A stretch of DNA of 60,514 nucleotides, from positions 9,242-69,755 of the forward strand of contig JALPMN010000639.1 of the NCBI GenBank assembly GCA_024243835.1. The letters run 5' to 3'. The notes under the pieces were generated by a model. The model was given only the letters and a program-made list of their open reading frames with translations, did no database searches and was not told the origin of the DNA. Each line of letters starts with the position of its first letter. The stretch's first letter is position 1. This document shows positions 57,022-60,514 of this stretch, in pieces. The translations under genes and the position numbers were made by a program. The DNA is from Enteropsectra breve (taxonomy: Eukaryota > Microsporidia).

Positions 57022-57815
57022 GGAATAATATATTTTCTGGTTGAATTTATGTTCGAATAAAGATGTTTTCCAACTTACTTTGCATGTCTTAATATCTTAC
57101 ATCATTTCACTGATTTATGAAAAATAATTTCTATCCTTATTTTAAGAACAATAGAATAAACTTTATAAAAGTACTCTTTATATTTTCCTTCTATATAATA
57201 AAAGTTACTGCTTTGATAATTAAAACACTTCTATATGCAGTTAACTGTTAAGATAGAAAATATTTATCGAGAATGAACATGTATCTAAATAAAGTAAAAT
57301 ACTGCTTTAAATCATGCAGAATACTTCAAGTAAATTTAACAATTATGTCTTTATATTACTAGTCTATTCATTTTCAGCCGATTCTATCAAATGATTAGTG
57401 TAGTTTTCAATGGTCATTTGATAGAGATGCAACCTTCCACAAATTTTATGCAAGTCTAAGTTGATCATCACCAAATTATTATTTTCTGCATTTTTTCAAC
57501 TGCTGATTTATACTCTCAGTATCCCATAACATGCAGCTATGGCAGATACAATCAGAATATAATTTTTAATTTCATATAATATACTTCTTCTTCTGATGAC
57601 TTCCATGCAAGAAGCACTCTCTGTGTATATCTTACCTTCCTGCTGCCACTGAGTTGGATCTATGGCACTGTATAAAAGACAAGCACTCGCCAATAAATAA
57701 ACCTATTTTTTCACATGCATTTTTGTTTTCTGAAAAAAGAATCATTTTTTAAGGAGAAATGCCTTTTTTAGGAAATAAAATTTTAATCATTTAAAAATTT
57801 TAATACCATCAGCCC
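57022..57815. other. Spacer M5-M6 with a weak minus-strand coding trace
   Basis: About 790 bases. At 57508-57693 on the minus strand there is a 61-codon open stretch without an initiating ATG at its start; it ends in a hydrophobic helix (NYILIVSAIAACYGIL) like a tail-anchored protein. It could be a relic or the 3' exon of something. The rest is AT-rich. Confidence 0.3.
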
Positions 57816-58808
57816 ATGAACACGAAGCACTTCATATGGGCAGTACCTAGTACCGTATTAATCGGTGGCCTTGGCATGTATGGGATACAAAAACAGTTTG
57901 AAAACAAAAAAACCGTACAGCCCACAGAGAACATTCATGAAAATGTGCCAAAGGTAAGGCTCTACAGGGAGGAGCCCGCGGACCTTGGAACCGCAGAGCT
58001 TATTGTAGAAAAAGCCAAGACATTCATAGTGGAATATGAAAATCTTGATCAAGATGAAGTAAACTATGTCGTTGCAGGGGGACTAATGCTGTCTTTCATG
58101 AACTGCACCAAGAGAATTATATGTGACTACGACACATGTAGAAGAAGCTATTTTAAGCCCGGAGACCTGACGCTGCTCTATAGGGGATTCTTGAGAAACA
58201 AAATGGATATTCAGTGGGATGAAGTAATGATGGATAATCAAGAACTGCCCAAATTAAGCGAGGGTGAGTGCCCAATTGGCAGAATATTTGCTCAGACAAA
58301 TAGAACAGCCAACTGGCCAATGTTTATGTGTGATGTTGGATGCAGCGCCAAGTATGAAAATACAACAGGAGACAATCCTTATGCTCAGACAGAAACAACA
58401 AGGAGATTTTATATGTTGGATATTAAAGGAAAAATGGATGGCAATGCTTCAGTGATATCTTTGGATGAATACCTCAGTACTCTGCACATACCAGCAGATG
58501 ATCATACCATAGAATATTTTGGAAAAGGTGTAGATTTTACAGGAATTGATTATTTTTGCAATATTCTGGTTTTCTGTTCTGACTCCTCAGAAAAGCCTTC
58601 CACATACATGCCCAGGTCTTTTGAAATTAGAAAAAATCCTACGGAAGATAAACTCTATACTTATGAACTGAAATCTGTCATTATTATGGATGGAAGTAGA
58701 AACGATATCTATAAAATGAAGGTGCTGCACAGGCCTGAAGAAAATATTGATGAATTTGTGGAGGTAGCTAACGAGAAAGGATGCTACTATTTATATGAAA
58801 CTCAGTAA
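57816..58808 (+). CDS. Signal-anchor family member M6 (possible degenerate USP fold)
   Basis: A 330-residue protein. The ATG directly follows CCC. The transmembrane anchor (FIWAVPSTVLIGGLGMYGI) is at about 6-24, with a short linker. The core is close to M5: EEPADLGTAELI, EKAKTFIVEY, CPIGRIFAQTNR, GDNPYAQ, YMLDIKGKM, LDEYLSTLHIP, ILVFCSDSS, YMPRSFEIRK, YTYELKSVIIMDGSRNDIYKMKVLHRP and ANEKGCYYLYE. The region upstream of the start lacks the TCTCCTTT block of M1-M5. Function is unknown. Confidence 0.7.
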   Translation: MNTKHFIWAVPSTVLIGGLGMYGIQKQFENKKTVQPTENIHENVPKVRLYREEPADLGTAELIVEKAKTFIVEYENLDQDEVNYVVAGGLMLSFMNCTKRIICDYDTCRRSYFKPGDLTLLYRGFLRNKMDIQWDEVMMDNQELPKLSEGECPIGRIFAQTNRTANWPMFMCDVGCSAKYENTTGDNPYAQTETTRRFYMLDIKGKMDGNASVISLDEYLSTLHIPADDHTIEYFGKGVDFTGIDYFCNILVFCSDSSEKPSTYMPRSFEIRKNPTEDKLYTYELKSVIIMDGSRNDIYKMKVLHRPEENIDEFVEVANEKGCYYLYETQ

Positions 58809-59087
58809 ACTACTATGTTTCAACTGATATAGAAATCTAGTCTAGAATTTGGCCTTATTAATAAGATGCAACTAATGATCATGTGATTTTAATTCACAGA
58901 ATTTTATAAAGAGAAATCATAAAAGTGCAAATAAATATTTCATATCATCTTCTAAAGATCTTATAGCTTATCATTGGATGGAACCTTAATGATATGCATT
59001 TTGTATTTAAGAGCATTATGTTTTAACCATATTAGTGGTGACTCGATCAAAAATGAAAAATAAATTTTTTCACTTGCATTTTTGCCC

Positions 59088-60107
59088 ATGAGCAAAAAAC
59101 TTTTAAAACTTGCTGTAGTGATAGCCATCTTGTTTATTGGTTTCTCTTTATATGGCAGTTATAAGTCTGGATGCAAAACAGAAACTAAAAGTAATGCACA
59201 AGCTTCAGAAACTAAAAGTGATGCACAAGCTACAGAAAAGATGCCAGGAGGAGCTCATTACAATGAGAGATACGAGGACTTTGTATGCGGTAATTTCATT
59301 GAAGAAGAGGCAATAAGATACATAAAGGATTATGGTAGCATTGCTCCTGGCGCAAAAAAGCATTTCATTACTAATATAATGGTTTCTATATTTTTGAGTT
59401 GCTCAAAGCAACAGGTAGAGGCTTCAATAAATCAAAATAATATAAATCTAGGAAAAATGCTGAAAATGACATGTAGTACATTTATTGAGCATTCTGGAAA
59501 TACTATAGCTAAAGATGTTGAGGCCAAATATGAAACTATTCCTAATTTAAGAGATGATATATGCCCGGTTTATAACAAGCTATTTTCTCAAGTAAAATAT
59601 GAAGAATTTGAAAAAGCGCTTAACTTTGAAATAGGGGTAGAGGCTATGTTTAATTATAAAGCAACAATCGACACTGGGAGCTTTAAACAAGGGGAACGAA
59701 GACGGGTCCATGTGTTGGACATTAAAGAAACTATGCTTAACAAAGATGAGAGGACATCCTTGAAAAAACATCTTGCTGAAATGCGCTTACCAAATCCTCC
59801 ACCATCCGAAGACATACAATGGGATGACACTACCGTTCCAAAAATTACTCATGTTAAGGATGTTTTGATTTTATACTCGGACTCTGCTGAAGCATCATCG
59901 ATATACATGCCTGTGTCTGTAGAGATTAAAAAATATGATTTTGACGATAAGCTCTATACTTATGAACTGATTTCAGTAATTGTCAAAGAAGGGGATAAAA
60001 ACGATATTTATCAAATGAAGTTATATCCTAGGCCTAACGGCAACATAAAAAAGTTCGAGCATGTGGCAAACCAAAAAGGATGCTTCTTTATGTACAAAAT
60101 TAAATAA
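59088..60107 (+). CDS. Signal-anchor family member M7 (possible degenerate USP fold)
   Basis: A 339-residue protein. The ATG at 59088 directly follows CCC; the in-frame TTG two codons earlier is rejected. The anchor helix (KLAVVIAILFIGFSLYG) is at about 7-23. The linker contains a duplicated ETKSNAQAS/ETKSDAQAT unit. Core blocks are the most diverged of the family: KDYGSIAPGAKKHFITNIM, CPVYNKLFSQVKY, VHVLDIKETM, LKKHLAEMRLP, VLILYSDSA, YMPVSVEIKKYD, YTYELISVIVKEGDKNDIYQM and ANQKGCFFMYK. Function is unknown. Confidence 0.7.
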   Translation: MSKKLLKLAVVIAILFIGFSLYGSYKSGCKTETKSNAQASETKSDAQATEKMPGGAHYNERYEDFVCGNFIEEEAIRYIKDYGSIAPGAKKHFITNIMVSIFLSCSKQQVEASINQNNINLGKMLKMTCSTFIEHSGNTIAKDVEAKYETIPNLRDDICPVYNKLFSQVKYEEFEKALNFEIGVEAMFNYKATIDTGSFKQGERRRVHVLDIKETMLNKDERTSLKKHLAEMRLPNPPPSEDIQWDDTTVPKITHVKDVLILYSDSAEASSIYMPVSVEIKKYDFDDKLYTYELISVIVKEGDKNDIYQMKLYPRPNGNIKKFEHVANQKGCFFMYKIK

Positions 60108-60514
60108 ATTGTGTGTCATACACCCTTGTGGCTATAGATAAATAATATCAGAAATTATATTGAAAATAGTGATATCATGGTAATAAAAGTAATGATATCC
60201 AAAATCACTTTAAAAACATAAATAAAAATAGAATTTAATAAATATGGGGTTTTTACAACATGGGTTTTCTTTTGTTTTGCATGATGGATCGCATACGCGG
60301 TCCACCATAGCCATGTAAATGGCATACTGCCGGCTTCTTGTGCCTTCAGTGCACGACAATATGCTTCTTAAGTAAATGTTTACTTTGTTGTTTTGCTTTA
60401 ATATCACCAGCTGTTTTTTGTGATTTAAAATTTTTCACTTTTCTGTAAATTAAAGCCCGTATCATCTGTACCATAAAAGCAATCAAGTGTTGTGGCAATT
60501 ACAAATGTTTGCAT
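60108..60514. other. Right edge: short GC-richer segment without an intact gene
   Basis: A GC-richer patch at about 60265-60370 stands out from the AT-rich background. On the minus strand one frame is open over about 65 codons with cysteines but no ATG. Another frame starts with the ATG at 60514 and stops after 29 codons; its neighbour frame reads on as a lysine-rich stretch. This may be the damaged or intron-split end of a minus-strand gene cut by the window edge. No product is assigned. Confidence 0.3.

Noticed and set aside
57610..57640. ACAGAGA on the minus strand as a U6 snRNA hint
   Set aside because: The following AGC triad, the 5' stem and a U-tract in the right place are missing; seven bases alone are expected by chance.
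57508..57693. 61-codon minus-strand frame ending in a hydrophobic helix
   Set aside because: There is no ATG at the 5' end, a stop lies just upstream, and there is no start signal. It is mentioned as a trace only.

Overview
This window looks like a piece of a microsporidian nuclear genome; the genus cannot be named from sequence alone. The evidence is compact, intronless, strongly diverged eukaryotic genes (CK2 alpha, proteasome beta, ribosomal protein eS1, DPH1, MUS81, phosphomannomutase, a kinesin), AT-rich spacers, and a C-run (CCC or CCCC) sitting 0-6 bases before most start ATGs, often preceded by an AAAATTTT block. This matches the AAATTT-like and CCC-like start signals described for Microsporidia. 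I used the C-run to correct several starts; where an open frame could be extended upstream only through TTG or GTG codons, I took the ATG.

Layout. 1-1.85 kb: a stand-alone DDE integrase between long C and G homopolymers, possibly a small transposon. 2.1-21 kb: mainly housekeeping genes. These are an NTE1-type patatin phospholipase, tRNA adenosine deaminase TAD2, a kinesin with WD40-like tail, a PHD-finger protein, an unassigned protein, two convergent PTH2-family genes (one catalytically degenerate), tRNA-Phe(GAA), a structured-RNA candidate, DPH1, a SWIM zinc-finger protein, a tiny PP1 inhibitor (YPI1/PPP1R11) and phosphomannomutase. 21.4-30.2 kb: four tandem minus-strand genes for proteins with an N-terminal signal-like segment and a ubiquitin-specific-protease (USP) fold; three keep Cys and His, the fourth has lost the Cys. 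30.8-43.8 kb: CK2 alpha with a low-complexity insertion, MUS81 broken by one in-frame TAA, eS1, a repeat-bearing putative secreted protein, a UTP13-like WD40 protein, two zinc-ribbon paralogues, an RPB11-like subunit and two dUTPase-fold paralogues with poor active-site motifs. 43.8-60.5 kb: a sparse, AT-rich accessory region with seven tandem paralogues (M1-M7) of an uncharacterised signal-anchor family, a coiled-coil tail-anchored protein, a small secreted protein, one conserved gene (proteasome beta7) and a long foldback.

Most interesting is the combination of the secreted USP cluster with the seven-member membrane-anchored family. The C-terminal half of the latter has the order of blocks of a USP domain with the catalytic residues replaced. 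If that holds, this window carries eleven USP-derived proteins, eight of them apparently inactive, plausibly acting at the parasite-host interface. M4 and M5 share a promoter and 5' coding region but not the body, and M2 is interrupted by an in-frame TAA, so the family appears to be turning over.
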